Below, piece after piece: positions 1-8,875 of a DNA stretch of 64,000 bases. The first letter of the stretch is position 1, and the number at the start of each line of letters is the position of its first letter. The stretch is taken from contig NZ_CP147914.1 of the NCBI RefSeq assembly GCF_039645565.1, forward strand, positions 1,299,573 through 1,363,572, read 5' to 3'. A program made the translations under genes and the position numbers. Below the pieces are notes generated by a model. The model searched no databases, was not told where the DNA came from, and saw only the letters and a list, made by a program, of their open reading frames with translations. Source of the DNA: Sulfurimonas sp. HSL1-2 (lineage in GTDB: Bacteria > Campylobacterota > Campylobacteria > Campylobacterales > Sulfurimonadaceae).

Positions 1-93
1 ATGGTTCACGGCGCGGACATGGTTGATGGAACAGGTGATGTCCTGCTGCGAATCGATCAGCGTTCCGTCCATGTCAAAGATCACAATACGCAT
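1..93 (-). CDS. HAD-family phosphatase, N-terminal part (phosphoglycolate phosphatase-like)
   Basis: Only the first 31 codons are in the window; the gene runs off the left edge on the minus strand. The N-terminus reads MRIVIFDMDGTLIDS, the classic HAD motif I (DxDGTL) with the nucleophile Asp and the acid/base Asp. HAD enzymes of this type remove phosphate from small molecules such as 2-phosphoglycolate, but the substrate cannot be judged from this piece. The ATG is preceded by an AGGGAAG ribosome-binding site and a good -10 box. The gene is divergent from mlaA. The HAD family is certain; a Gph-type function is a guess. Confidence 0.8.
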   Translation of the reverse strand, partial: MRIVIFDMDGTLIDSQQDITCSINHVRAVNH

Positions 94-123
94 GTTTTTC
101 TTCCCTACCGGTGATTTCGCGCT

Positions 124-129
124 ATTATA
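124..129 (-). promoter_or_regulatory. -10 box for the HAD phosphatase gene
   Basis: On the minus strand there is a perfect TATAAT, 30 bases before the ATG. It sits in a 13-base palindrome (CGCTATTATAGCG), so opposite-strand activity cannot be excluded. Confidence 0.5.
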
Positions 130-203
130 GCGAAGCCGTTTTCCGGGGCGTATTACGTGACGTTTCTGTATCAAATTGCAGTGACATATTTAAACATTTT
201 GGG

Positions 204-209
204 TACAAT
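204..209 (+). promoter_or_regulatory. -10 box for mlaA operon
   Basis: TACAAT lies 10 bases upstream of the chosen mlaA ATG. The same TACAAT/TATAAT form recurs before several other operons in this window. The short distance would give an almost leaderless mRNA, so the true promoter may lie further upstream. Confidence 0.3.
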
Positions 210-219
210 CGTGAAATTT

Positions 220-1035
220 ATGAAAAGACTGTTTTTAACGATGATATTGGGGTTTTCGCTGCTTTATTCCCAGGAGGGAGCATCGGCCGCACCCGCCCCG
301 TCAGACCAGATCGGCCCCCTTGCACACCTCTCCGGTCCCGAAGACGAGGTCTTCGACGACGGCTTTGACATCGGGGGCTTCGAAGATGAGTTTACGGATG
401 TGGCCGCGGAACCGGTCTATGACCCGCTCGAAGGGTACAACCGTTGGATGACCGGCTTTAACAACACCCTCTTCGATTACCTCCTCGATCCGGTCATCAG
501 TACCTACAATTTCATCCTGCCCGAACCGATCCGGGTCTCCATCAACAATATTTTCAACAACCTCTATTACCCCGTCAGCCTGGTCAACAACCTCCTGCAG
601 CTCAAATTCGAGTACGCGCTGAGCGAGACCGGGCGTTTCATCATCAACTCCACTTTCGGCTTCGCGGGGATGTTCGATACGGCCATGCAGATCGGCGTGG
701 AACCCCATGTCGAGGACTTCGGCCAGACCCTGGGCCATTACGGCGTCGGGAACGGCATGCCGATCGTCCTTCCCTTCTTCGGTCCGAGCAACCTGCGCGA
801 CATCACCGGCGATCTGCTCGATTTCTACGTCAACCCTGTCTACTACGTGGAGCCGAGAACGTATAATATTCCCCGCAATACATACGAGGGGTGGGGACTG
901 GTCGGCGCCAAGCGTTTCAACAAGTTCTCCCTCTACAAACAGGAGTACCTGCAGATCCGCAGGGAAGCCCTGGATTTCTACCCCTTTATGCGCGATGCCT
1001 ACGAGCAGAACCGCAACAAACTGATATCGGAGTAA
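220..1035 (+). CDS. mlaA: MlaA/VacJ family outer-membrane lipid-asymmetry protein
   Basis: MlaA proteins sit in the outer membrane and remove misplaced phospholipids from its outer leaflet. The protein (about 271 aa) begins with a signal peptide (MKRLFLTMILGFSLLYS) and then has the MlaA signature block, with DPLEGYNRWM, a long amphipathic region and the GMPIVLPFFGPSNLRD segment. I see no lipobox Cys, so it is probably secreted without a lipid anchor. An upstream in-frame ATG (157) would spoil the signal peptide; ATG 220 (or GTG 211) is better. It is followed after 4 bases by mlaC and then by an RND protein, which supports a lipid transport role. Confidence 0.88.
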   Translation: MKRLFLTMILGFSLLYSQEGASAAPAPSDQIGPLAHLSGPEDEVFDDGFDIGGFEDEFTDVAAEPVYDPLEGYNRWMTGFNNTLFDYLLDPVISTYNFILPEPIRVSINNIFNNLYYPVSLVNNLLQLKFEYALSETGRFIINSTFGFAGMFDTAMQIGVEPHVEDFGQTLGHYGVGNGMPIVLPFFGPSNLRDITGDLLDFYVNPVYYVEPRTYNIPRNTYEGWGLVGAKRFNKFSLYKQEYLQIRREALDFYPFMRDAYEQNRNKLISE

Positions 1036-1039
1036 CCTT

Positions 1040-1624
1040 ATGAAAAAACTGTTCTATCTTGTCCTCATCTCCCTGCTGCTGCCGCTCTCCGCAGCCGCCA
1101 TGGAAGCCAACGAGATCGGCAGCGTTATGCGCCAGAAGGTCGATGTCGTTTTGTCGATCCTTAACGACCACAATCTGAGCAAAACCGAACGCAACAGCGC
1201 CATTGAAACCGAGATGGACCCCTATTTCGATTTTGTACTGATGGCAAAACTCAGCCTCGGCAAAAGCGGCTGGCAAGAGGCGACCCCCGCGCAGCGCAAA
1301 GAGTACGTCGTGCTCTTCGAACGCCGCATCAAGGACTTCTATATGAGCAAGCTCGACCTCTATAAGGACGAGGTGATCACCCTGGAAACACCACAGGAGG
1401 TCAAGAACCGCATCTATCTCAACAGCTATATCGTCGAAAAGGGCGAGAAGAAAGAGGTGCTTTACAAGTTCTACCATGCCAAAGAGGGGTGGCTCATCTA
1501 CGACGTCGACGTCCTGGGTGTCAGTATCATCCAGTCCTACCGCAGCCAGTTTGCCGGCGAACTCGAGAACGGTTCGATAGAGCAGCTCCTCATCAAGCTG
1601 CGCCAGCCACAGCCTGATGCTTAA
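1040..1624 (+). CDS. mlaC: MlaC/Ttg2D family periplasmic phospholipid-binding protein
   Basis: MlaC is the soluble periplasmic shuttle that carries phospholipid between MlaA and an inner-membrane partner. The 194-aa product has a clear signal peptide (LVLISLLLPLSAAAMEA) and the family's helical body with the DFVLMAKLSLGKSGW and YDVDVLGVSIIQSYRSQF segments, the latter the conserved lipid-pocket region. It starts 4 bases after mlaA, and its last 8 bases overlap the start of the RND gene, so the three are co-transcribed and probably translationally coupled. Its length is usual for the family. Confidence 0.88.
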   Translation: MKKLFYLVLISLLLPLSAAAMEANEIGSVMRQKVDVVLSILNDHNLSKTERNSAIETEMDPYFDFVLMAKLSLGKSGWQEATPAQRKEYVVLFERRIKDFYMSKLDLYKDEVITLETPQEVKNRIYLNSYIVEKGEKKEVLYKFYHAKEGWLIYDVDVLGVSIIQSYRSQFAGELENGSIEQLLIKLRQPQPDA

Positions 1625-4124
1625 ACGCTTCTATACCGGTTTCGTTTTCCGCCACCCGTGGCTCGTCATCGCCATCGTGCTGCTGACGGCGGCAGTGATG
1701 GGAACACAGGCCGTCAAACTCAGTGTTGACGCCTCGGCCGAAACCCTCCTGCTTGAAAACGACAAGGACCTCGCCTACTCCCGCCTCGTCGCCAAACGCT
1801 ACCGCGGCCAGGACTTCCTCGTCATCACCTACACGCCCGAAGCCGACCTGCTCGCCCCGCGGACCCTTGAAGACATACGGACCCTCGCTGCGGCGCTCCT
1901 GAAGATCGAAGGGGTCGACTCCGTCAACTCCATCTTGAACGTGCCGCTCCTGGAGAGCCCCCCGAAACCCGTCAAAGAGCTGCTCGAGAAGATCCCCTCG
2001 ATCGCGGCGGGCGATGCAAACCTGACGCTGGCCCGCGAGGAGTTCAAGCATAACCCGCTCTATGTCTCCAACCTCGTCAGCCCGGACCTCAAGACAACGG
2101 CCCTGCAGGTCAACCTCGTCCGCGACGACCGCTACTACGAGCTGCTCGACCATCTCAACGCGCTGCGCGCGGCCGATGACAACGGCAGCCTTACCGCGGA
2201 GGGCGAAACCCAGCTTGCGGATGCGACCGCCGCCTTCAAGGATTACCGCGACATCGCCCGCGAACGTGACCACCGCATGATCCTGGCCGTCCGCGACACC
2301 CTGCGCACGCACGACACCGCCGGGGAGCTCTTCCTCGGCGGTGTGACGATGATCGCCGACGACATGGTCACCTTCGTCAAACGCGACCTCAAAACCTACG
2401 GCGTGGCGGTCCTGGCACTGCTGATCCTCGTGCTTTGGACGGTCTTCCGCCAAAAACGGTGGGTCGCCCTGCCGGTGCTGATCTCCGCCCTCTCCATCGG
2501 GATCACGGTCGGGCTGCTGGGGATGCTCGGGTTCGAGATCACCGTCATCTCGTCAAACTTCATCTCCCTGCAGCTCATCATTACGATCTCCATCATCATT
2601 CACCTGATCGTACGCTACCGCGAACTCGCCCTCGCCAAACCTTCGGCCACCGAAAAAGAGCTGGTACTCCAAAGTACCCTCTCCATGTCCAAACCGACCT
2701 TCTTCGCCATCATTACGACGATTGCCGGTTTTGCCTCGCTGATGCTCTCGGGGATCAAACCGATCATTGCACTGGGCTGGATGATGAGCATCGGGATCAG
2801 CGTCTCCCTGATCATCACCTACCTGCTCTTCCCGGCCGTCAACGTCCTGCTCAAGCGCAAACAGCCCAAGACAACCTTTGACAAAGAGTTCTCCGTCACC
2901 AAGATCCTGGCGACCTTCACCGAACGCCACGGCGCCCTGACGCTCATTGCTAGCGTGGCACTGATCGCCTACTCCGTTACCGGGGCGCAGCGGCTCGTCG
3001 TCGAGAACAGCTTCATCAACTACTTCAAGCCCTCGACGGAGATCTTCCAGGGGATGTCCGTCATCGACCGGCAGCTCGGCGGGACGACACCGCTGGACAT
3101 TACCATCGACCTGCCCCAGGCCCCCGCGGCCGAGACGGTTGCCGAGCGTTCGGGCAGCTCCGACGGTTTTGACGAGTTCGACGAATTTGCCGAAGAGTTC
3201 AATGCCGAGGCACAGGGCGCCCAGTACTGGTTCACCGACAGCCGCATGCAGGTCGTGCGCCGGGTGCACGAATGGCTGGAGAACGTGCCGCACGTCGGCA
3301 AAGTCCTCTCCCTCGGCACCATGCTCGAAGTCGGCCGCACCCTTAACAACGGCCGCGAACTCGACAACTTCGAACTGGCCCTCCTCTACAACGAAATGCC
3401 CGCGAAATTCGCCGACATCATTCTCAAGCCCTACGTCAGCATCGAACACGACCAGGCCCGTTTCGCCCTGCGCATCATCGACTCCGACGCCGACCTGCGC
3501 CGTGCCGACCTGTTAAAGGAGCTTCACGACGGCCTGATCAACGAGGTCGGCATCCCGCCGGAGCATCTGCACATCTCCGGCCTGATGGTGCTCTACAACA
3601 ATATGCTCCAGAGCCTCTTTGAGTCGCAGATCGCCACGCTCGGGGTGATGGCCGTCCTGCTGTTCCTGATGTTCTGGGCGCTCTTCCGCTCCTTCAAGAC
3701 GGCCGTCGTCGCCATCATCGCCAACCTCGTGCCGGTCGGAACGGTTTTCGGGGTCATGGGGTGGTCGGATATCCCGCTGGATATGATGACCATCACCATC
3801 GCCGCCATCAGTATCGGGATCGCGGTCGACGACACCATCCACTATATCCACCGTTTCCGGATTGAGCTCGCCAAAGACGGCGACTACGTCGCGGCGATGC
3901 ACCGTTCCCACGAGAGTATCGGCTACGCGATGAGCTACACCTCCGCGGCCATCATGATCGGTTTCGTCATCCTCGTACTCTCGGTCTTCATCCCGACGAT
4001 CTACTTCGGCCTTCTGACCGTACTCGTCATGTTCATGGCAATCGTCGCGGACCTCCTGCTGCTACCAAAACTCATCCTTCTGCTGCGTCCTTTCGGGCAA
4101 TTGACGAAAAAAGTTGCCAATTAA
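1617..4124 (+). CDS. RND/MMPL family transporter, probable lipid exporter
   Basis: This 835-aa membrane protein has the two-fold RND layout. TM1 lies near residues 13-35, then come a large periplasmic loop, a cluster of five TM helices (about 260-410), a second periplasmic domain and a second TM cluster (about 660-820). It resembles the MMPL/HpnN branch used for hydrophobic cargo rather than drug pumps with separate adaptor genes. The conserved GIAVDDTIHYIHRF segment marks the C-terminal TM4 region. An acidic insert (EFDEFAEEF) lies in the second loop. The position behind mlaA and mlaC suggests it stands in for the MlaFEDB ABC complex; that role is inferred. Confidence 0.82.
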   Translation: MLKRFYTGFVFRHPWLVIAIVLLTAAVMGTQAVKLSVDASAETLLLENDKDLAYSRLVAKRYRGQDFLVITYTPEADLLAPRTLEDIRTLAAALLKIEGVDSVNSILNVPLLESPPKPVKELLEKIPSIAAGDANLTLAREEFKHNPLYVSNLVSPDLKTTALQVNLVRDDRYYELLDHLNALRAADDNGSLTAEGETQLADATAAFKDYRDIARERDHRMILAVRDTLRTHDTAGELFLGGVTMIADDMVTFVKRDLKTYGVAVLALLILVLWTVFRQKRWVALPVLISALSIGITVGLLGMLGFEITVISSNFISLQLIITISIIIHLIVRYRELALAKPSATEKELVLQSTLSMSKPTFFAIITTIAGFASLMLSGIKPIIALGWMMSIGISVSLIITYLLFPAVNVLLKRKQPKTTFDKEFSVTKILATFTERHGALTLIASVALIAYSVTGAQRLVVENSFINYFKPSTEIFQGMSVIDRQLGGTTPLDITIDLPQAPAAETVAERSGSSDGFDEFDEFAEEFNAEAQGAQYWFTDSRMQVVRRVHEWLENVPHVGKVLSLGTMLEVGRTLNNGRELDNFELALLYNEMPAKFADIILKPYVSIEHDQARFALRIIDSDADLRRADLLKELHDGLINEVGIPPEHLHISGLMVLYNNMLQSLFESQIATLGVMAVLLFLMFWALFRSFKTAVVAIIANLVPVGTVFGVMGWSDIPLDMMTITIAAISIGIAVDDTIHYIHRFRIELAKDGDYVAAMHRSHESIGYAMSYTSAAIMIGFVILVLSVFIPTIYFGLLTVLVMFMAIVADLLLLPKLILLLRPFGQLTKKVAN

Positions 4125-4141
4125 AATTAACACGCTACAAT
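4114..4141 (+). promoter_or_regulatory. Promoter for the SPOR/receiver protein gene
   Basis: A TTGCCA -35-like hexamer is followed after 16 bases by TACAAT (4136-4141). This is 53 bases before the ATG at 4195, which has a GAAGGATGGG ribosome-binding site. Confidence 0.45.
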
Positions 4142-4194
4142 AGTAACAATATCTACCGGGGAGCTCCCGCTCCCCGTGTCAGAAGGATGGGATT

Positions 4195-6042
4195 ATGTTA
4201 CAGTTACGTCGTCTTCTTGTTGCCGTTATGCTCCTGGCCGCCGGGGCATTTGCCGCACTCAACCAGGCCATTTCCGTCGGTGCGTTCAGCAGCGCCGATG
4301 CCGCCCAGGCCCGCATTGCCGAGGTGAAAAATCACCTGATGCAGGACGAAGCCGTCGCTGCGTTGCTCAACAAAGCGCGCTTCAGCTTCACCGTCGAGCA
4401 GGTCAAAGGGCTCTACCGCTCCGAACTGACCGGCTTCACGGACGAAACGGATCTTCACGCTGTGATGACGTCTGTGAAGGGTGTTGTACCCGACGCCTAC
4501 TATGTCACCCGCACCGCCGTCACCGCAGAGGCACGAACCGCACCTGCCGCGGCACCGGTCCCTGTCCAGGAGGAGGAAGGCATCTTCGTCGTTGATGAAA
4601 CCGATGTCGTCGCGGAGACTCCGGCCGTCGGAACCCCCGAACCGCTCCCCGCAGCTGCGGCACCCGTACCCGCAACCGTGACACCGGCACCGAAGGGGCC
4701 GGCCACCGCGATTGTCGACACGGTGCCCGCCCCTGTCGCCTCCACGGAGGTTACTGCCAGCAGCGATCTGCCCGAACCGCCCCTCGACGGCACCTCCTCA
4801 ATGCTGCTGTACAGCATCATACTGGCACTCGTCGCCCTGCTGATCCTGCTCTATATCGCCCGCCGCAAACGCCAGCCTTCCGATCTTTTCCCGCAGCATG
4901 AAAAAGCGGATTTCGAAGAGCTTGCGGAGAAGTTCACCGCCTCTTCGGCCGCCGAGCACGTCCCTGAAACGGAAACAGCCGCCGAAGCGCCGGAGGCACC
5001 CGAGACCGCGCCGATAGAAGAGGAGTTCAAACCCGAACCGGCCGTCAAGATCGAAGAGACCCCGTTCTACGAGGAAGCGGCCGAGGAGCCGGCACCGGTC
5101 GTATTCGAAACCTTTGAAGAGGAGATGCCGGAAGCTGCCCAGGAAGCACCTGAAGCAGCGCTGGAAGTTCCGGCCGCTCCGGTCACCCCTGCGGAAACCG
5201 TCACGCGCAAAAAACGTGAACTGCCGGCGGACCTGGGCTCCGTCACCAAAGAGCGGCTGGCTGAATTCGCCGGCAACCGTCTTTTGATCGCCGAAGACAA
5301 CCTGATCAACCAGAAGGTGATCTCACGCCTTCTGGAGGGGAGCGGGATGGAGATCGTCATCGCCAACAACGGCCGGGAAGCCCTGAATATGCTCAACGAA
5401 AACCCCAACTACAACATGGTCCTGATGGATGCCCACATGCCGGTCATGGACGGCTTCGAAGCAACACAAGCCATTCGTCAGGACCCGCGTTTTGACGCTA
5501 TAACGGTTGTCGCGCTGAGCGGGGACGTCGGGGCCGATGATATCCGCAAGATGCGCGAAGCGGGCATGGAGGAGCAGCTGGCCAAGCCGCTGCGTGTCGA
5601 TGCCCTTTATGCGGTAATGTACCAGTACCTGAACCTTGCGTCGGAAGCGGTTGAAGACGAGGAGGAAGAGGCGCTTCCGGAACTGAAAACCCACGGGGCG
5701 GATACGGCGCTCAACGCCGCAGTGGGTCTGGACATCTGTGCCGGCGACAAAGTGATGTACGCCGAGATCCTCGATGAGTTCGTCGCCTCCTACAACCAGG
5801 CCGACAATCTTGTCCGCAGCTACCTCCGGGCCAACGACGATACCAAGCTCGTCGCCTTCATGCTCGACGTCAAGGGTGTCGCGTCCAATATCGGGGCCGA
5901 CGCCCTTGCCGAGGCGGCGGAAACACTTCGCGAGGCGGTACTCATCAACCGGGTCGATGAGTACGTCAAACTGGCGGACGCCTTCGCCGCGACGCTGCAC
6001 AAAACGATGGCCGCCATCGAAAGCTTCAAAACAACCCTCTAA
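4195..6042 (+). CDS. Membrane protein with periplasmic SPOR-like region, cytoplasmic receiver domain and His-less HPt-like domain
   Basis: The 615-aa protein has an unusual order of parts. It has an N-terminal signal/TM segment (residues 5-21) and then a short periplasmic SPOR-like stretch (AISVGAFSSADAAQARI, about 25-100). A Pro/Ala-rich linker leads to a TM helix (about 203-221), followed by an acidic linker. The receiver domain (about 359-480) has the acidic pair in LLIAEDN, phospho-acceptor Asp412 (MVLMDAHMP) and the KPL lysine. The C-terminal domain (about 500-615) is HPt-like, but the phospho-His of the HxxKG motif is Leu557 (MLDVKG). It may link cell-envelope state to phosphotransfer; the partner kinase is unknown. 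The gene stands alone between the mla operon and a convergent hemH. Confidence 0.75.
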   Translation: MLQLRRLLVAVMLLAAGAFAALNQAISVGAFSSADAAQARIAEVKNHLMQDEAVAALLNKARFSFTVEQVKGLYRSELTGFTDETDLHAVMTSVKGVVPDAYYVTRTAVTAEARTAPAAAPVPVQEEEGIFVVDETDVVAETPAVGTPEPLPAAAAPVPATVTPAPKGPATAIVDTVPAPVASTEVTASSDLPEPPLDGTSSMLLYSIILALVALLILLYIARRKRQPSDLFPQHEKADFEELAEKFTASSAAEHVPETETAAEAPEAPETAPIEEEFKPEPAVKIEETPFYEEAAEEPAPVVFETFEEEMPEAAQEAPEAALEVPAAPVTPAETVTRKKRELPADLGSVTKERLAEFAGNRLLIAEDNLINQKVISRLLEGSGMEIVIANNGREALNMLNENPNYNMVLMDAHMPVMDGFEATQAIRQDPRFDAITVVALSGDVGADDIRKMREAGMEEQLAKPLRVDALYAVMYQYLNLASEAVEDEEEEALPELKTHGADTALNAAVGLDICAGDKVMYAEILDEFVASYNQADNLVRSYLRANDDTKLVAFMLDVKGVASNIGADALAEAAETLREAVLINRVDEYVKLADAFAATLHKTMAAIESFKTTL

Positions 6043-6057
6043 CCTATTCGTTTTCCT

Positions 6058-6074
6058 GCGCGCTTTTTGCGCGC
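6058..6074. terminator. GC hairpin between convergent genes
   Basis: GCGCGC, a T5 loop and GCGCGC form a perfect 6-bp stem 16 bases after the stop at 6042. It faces the 3' end of hemH and could serve both strands. No strong T tract follows on either strand, so it is weak as an intrinsic terminator. Confidence 0.4.
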
Positions 6075-6112
6075 CACCATTCACATCTTTTTGATTTCAG
6101 TGCTTTGAGTTT

Positions 6113-7066
6113 TCAGGAACGCATTTTCGCATAGAGCGACGCCAGCGCCTCGACAAAGAGCGGGTGGTCGTTGGGACAGGCGGCGACGCGGTAATCCTCG
6201 TACCCCAGCTCCTCGGCCACTTCGCGGTACTCCATATCGAGCTCGTAGAGGGTCTCGGAGTTGTCGATCGTAAAGGCGATCGGAAAAACAAGCACCTTTT
6301 TGCACTCCAGGCTTTCGAGCTTCTGCTCCAGGGAGGGTTCCAGCCACTTCAGCGGGCCGACCTTTGACTGGTAGGCGATATGGATGTCGGCAAAGGCGAG
6401 TCCCGCCGCTTCGAGCATCGGCTTCAGCAGCGCGACGTGTTCGGTCACGTGATGTTCGTACGGATCGCCCTTGTCGACAATCTTCTGCGGGAGCCCGTGC
6501 GCGGAGAAGATCAGTTCAAACGCCCCCGCGTCCGCCCCGGCCATCGCCTCGCGGATACGGTCGATGATGACCGCGTTGTAGGTCGCACTGGTGTAAAAAT
6601 GCTTGATCTCCGTCACCAAAGCCTTCAGCCCCAATGCATGCATCCGAGCTTCGTAATCCTCCAGGGAAGACTTGGTCGTCGTCGTCGAGTACTGCGGGTA
6701 GAGCGGAATCAGGTAGACGTGTGTCACCCCTTCCGCTTTCAGACGTTCGATGGAAACGTCCGCAAAGGGCGGTGTATAGCGCATGGCAAAATCGACGATA
6801 ACGTCTTCGCCCAGTTTCGCCTGCAGCGCCGCAACGAGCTGCTTCGTAATGCCGACAATGGGCGATTTACCGCCGAGCTTCTGGTAGACCTCCTGCGCGC
6901 TCTTCGTGCGGTTCGAGGTAATGACGCTGGCAATGAAGCGGCGCAGCAGGTCGCTCTTCATCGTCAGAATGTTGGGGTCGTTGAACATGTTATGCAGGAA
7001 GGTCTGAACCTCGTAGAGGTCGTTCGGGCCTCCCATATTAAGCAATATGACTGCATTTTTTGCCAT
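6113..7066 (-). CDS. hemH: Ferrochelatase
   Basis: HemH inserts ferrous iron into protoporphyrin IX, the last step of protoheme synthesis, at the inner face of the membrane. The protein (317 aa) carries the family hallmarks: the N-terminal LLNMGGP, the PLYPQYSTTTT porphyrin-side motif, the catalytic His in FSAHGLP and the acidic ENSETLYELDMEY-type helix (here DNSETLYELDMEY). I chose ATG 7066 because its A overlaps the TGA of the upstream hydrolase gene (TGATG); a GTG two codons upstream is possible. The three genes upstream on this strand appear co-transcribed. Confidence 0.95.
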   Translation of the reverse strand: MAKNAVILLNMGGPNDLYEVQTFLHNMFNDPNILTMKSDLLRRFIASVITSNRTKSAQEVYQKLGGKSPIVGITKQLVAALQAKLGEDVIVDFAMRYTPPFADVSIERLKAEGVTHVYLIPLYPQYSTTTTKSSLEDYEARMHALGLKALVTEIKHFYTSATYNAVIIDRIREAMAGADAGAFELIFSAHGLPQKIVDKGDPYEHHVTEHVALLKPMLEAAGLAFADIHIAYQSKVGPLKWLEPSLEQKLESLECKKVLVFPIAFTIDNSETLYELDMEYREVAEELGYEDYRVAACPNDHPLFVEALASLYAKMRS

Positions 7067-7836
7067 CAGCACACCTTTGAGACGTCGGCGATGAAACGTT
7101 CGCTGCCGAGTATTTCTGCATGATTGTACCCGCTGTATACTTTATGGACAGCTAACAACGGCGCCTTCTCCTTCAGCGCAAGGCTCTGCTCAAGCGGCAC
7201 GATCTCGTCGTCCCGGCTGGCATAGATGCTTACCGGTGCGCTGACGCCGCCGAGATAACGGGCCGTCTCAAAACGGCAGCGCATCAGCCACCCCGGGAAG
7301 AAAGGCACCCTGCGGCGCGCGAGGGAGGGAATATCGTAAAAAGGTGCGACAAGGATGAGCCGCGTCACGTCGGTGCGCGAAGCGGCATAGGCGGCCACGC
7401 TGCCGCCGAGGCTGTAGCCCATCAGCATCAGCGGGCCGAAACGCTCTTTGGCATAGGCCACCAGCGCAACGGCATCCTCGAGCAGAACGCGTTCGCCCGG
7501 CCTTCCGCCGCTGCGGCCGTAACCGCGGTAGTTGAACGCGATGATACGCCAGTCGGGGAAACGCTCGCTGAGCTTACTGACCAGCGCCACGCTGTCCTGC
7601 TCCTTGCCGCCGAAATAAAAGACGGTGCTGCGGGGCGACTCCGGCTCGTACACGATGCCTTCCAGCACGACGTTGCCGCCGCGCACCTGCTCGAGCCCCC
7701 GGAAGCGCTCCGGGTGCAGGTGGAACGCGTCACGTTTGGGGTAATAAACAGGGGCGAAAACCAGCCGCGGCCACAGCAGAAAAAGCACACCCCAAAGCAG
7801 CACGATCACGCCGATGACCGTCAGAACAACCGTCAC
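7066..7836 (-). CDS. Membrane-anchored alpha/beta hydrolase
   Basis: The 256-aa protein has one N-terminal TM helix (about residues 3-24) and then an alpha/beta-hydrolase domain of the BEM46/ABHD13 kind. The nucleophile elbow GYSLGG (Ser142), an Asp in SRDDEIV and a His in YNHAEIL make a complete triad. The substrate is unknown; homologues are esterases or thioesterases. It starts at a GTG that overlaps the stop of the upstream lipoprotein gene (GTGA), and its own TGA overlaps hemH, so it lies inside a coupled operon. Confidence 0.8.
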   Translation of the reverse strand: MTVVLTVIGVIVLLWGVLFLLWPRLVFAPVYYPKRDAFHLHPERFRGLEQVRGGNVVLEGIVYEPESPRSTVFYFGGKEQDSVALVSKLSERFPDWRIIAFNYRGYGRSGGRPGERVLLEDAVALVAYAKERFGPLMLMGYSLGGSVAAYAASRTDVTRLILVAPFYDIPSLARRRVPFFPGWLMRCRFETARYLGGVSAPVSIYASRDDEIVPLEQSLALKEKAPLLAVHKVYSGYNHAEILGSERFIADVSKVC

Positions 7837-8858
7837 GGAAGGTCCTCGAAACTGTCGGTCTCGAAGCAGGCACGCTGCCGCAGCGGGGCGTAAACCGGGT
7901 CATCCACCGCCGCTTCGTGGGCGCCGATAGCAGTACCCTCGGCATCGTGGTATGTCGCAGCATAGAAGGATTTCCACTGCAGACCGAGCTGGCCGTACGT
8001 ATAGACGAAATCGCTGTAGGAGGGGTCGTCCGTAGCCGTGATAGCGCGGATGCGGGCGGGATCGGCAAAGGGCGACGTGTCGGTGATCCAGTCGGCGACC
8101 GTTCCCGCAGCGGGCACATCGTCGGGCACGTCGTAAATGCCTGCGAGCATACAGACATGCCCTGCGCCGAAGTACTTTGAGAGGTAGAGCGCCTGCCCCG
8201 CCCCCTGCGAATGGCCGCCGGCATAAAGGTTTTCCCACGCCACGCCGTCTGTGCCGACGACCGTCACGGGGAAATGGAACCCGCTGGCTTCGAAATACGC
8301 GACGAGGCGTAGCAGGCGCGGGATGACGGCGTCGGCTGCGGGTACATCGACGACGGTCGAGAGGTCCTCGCCGGTCAGCTTCTCCTCTCTTACCTTCCCC
8401 GCACAGTTGTTGACCTCGGGGTGGCCGCCGCACTCGGTCGTGCCGTTGACAAGGTAGCGGTTGTGGTAGGCAACGTTCAGCACGACGAAACCGTTCTGCG
8501 CCGCTTCGTGCATAAAGGTCTCGGAAGAGAAGGCTCCGTTCTCCTGGTTATAGGGACGGCCGAAGGTCCCGACCATATGCACGTAAACCCCTTTGACGCT
8601 GCTTCCCTCCGGCGGGAAAACAGCGCTGTGGTATCCGAATCCCAGCCGCTGGTCCAGCAGTGTCGCCGTCCCGAACTGGTCGCGGGCGGCAGGGTTGAGA
8701 CGCGAGGGGCGCACGGCACAGAGCAGTGTCCCGTCGCCGAGGCTCTTGCTGGCATCGCACAGCGCGGCAGAGGGCTGATGGAAGGCGTCCGCGGAGCTGT
8801 TGCTCCCGCACCCCTGCATCAATGCCGCCGCCGCGATAAACGGAAGGAACGTTTTCAT
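7833..8858 (-). CDS. Secreted alpha/beta hydrolase-like protein, possible lipoprotein
   Basis: The product (341 aa from the ATG at 8858) has a signal peptide ending in LMQGCGSNSS, so Cys17 may carry a lipid although the lipobox is imperfect. The mature part contains a GHSQGAGQA elbow typical of serine hydrolases and several Cys pairs (for example CGGHPEVNNC) that suggest disulfides in the periplasm or outside. I do not recognise a specific family. An in-frame ATG at 8879 adds only a non-hydrophobic stub and overlaps the preceding gene. The next gene starts inside its stop codon. Confidence 0.7.
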   Translation of the reverse strand: MKTFLPFIAAAALMQGCGSNSSADAFHQPSAALCDASKSLGDGTLLCAVRPSRLNPAARDQFGTATLLDQRLGFGYHSAVFPPEGSSVKGVYVHMVGTFGRPYNQENGAFSSETFMHEAAQNGFVVLNVAYHNRYLVNGTTECGGHPEVNNCAGKVREEKLTGEDLSTVVDVPAADAVIPRLLRLVAYFEASGFHFPVTVVGTDGVAWENLYAGGHSQGAGQALYLSKYFGAGHVCMLAGIYDVPDDVPAAGTVADWITDTSPFADPARIRAITATDDPSYSDFVYTYGQLGLQWKSFYAATYHDAEGTAIGAHEAAVDDPVYAPLRQRACFETDSFEDLP

Positions 8859-8875
8859 AGCCCTATTGTAGCAGA

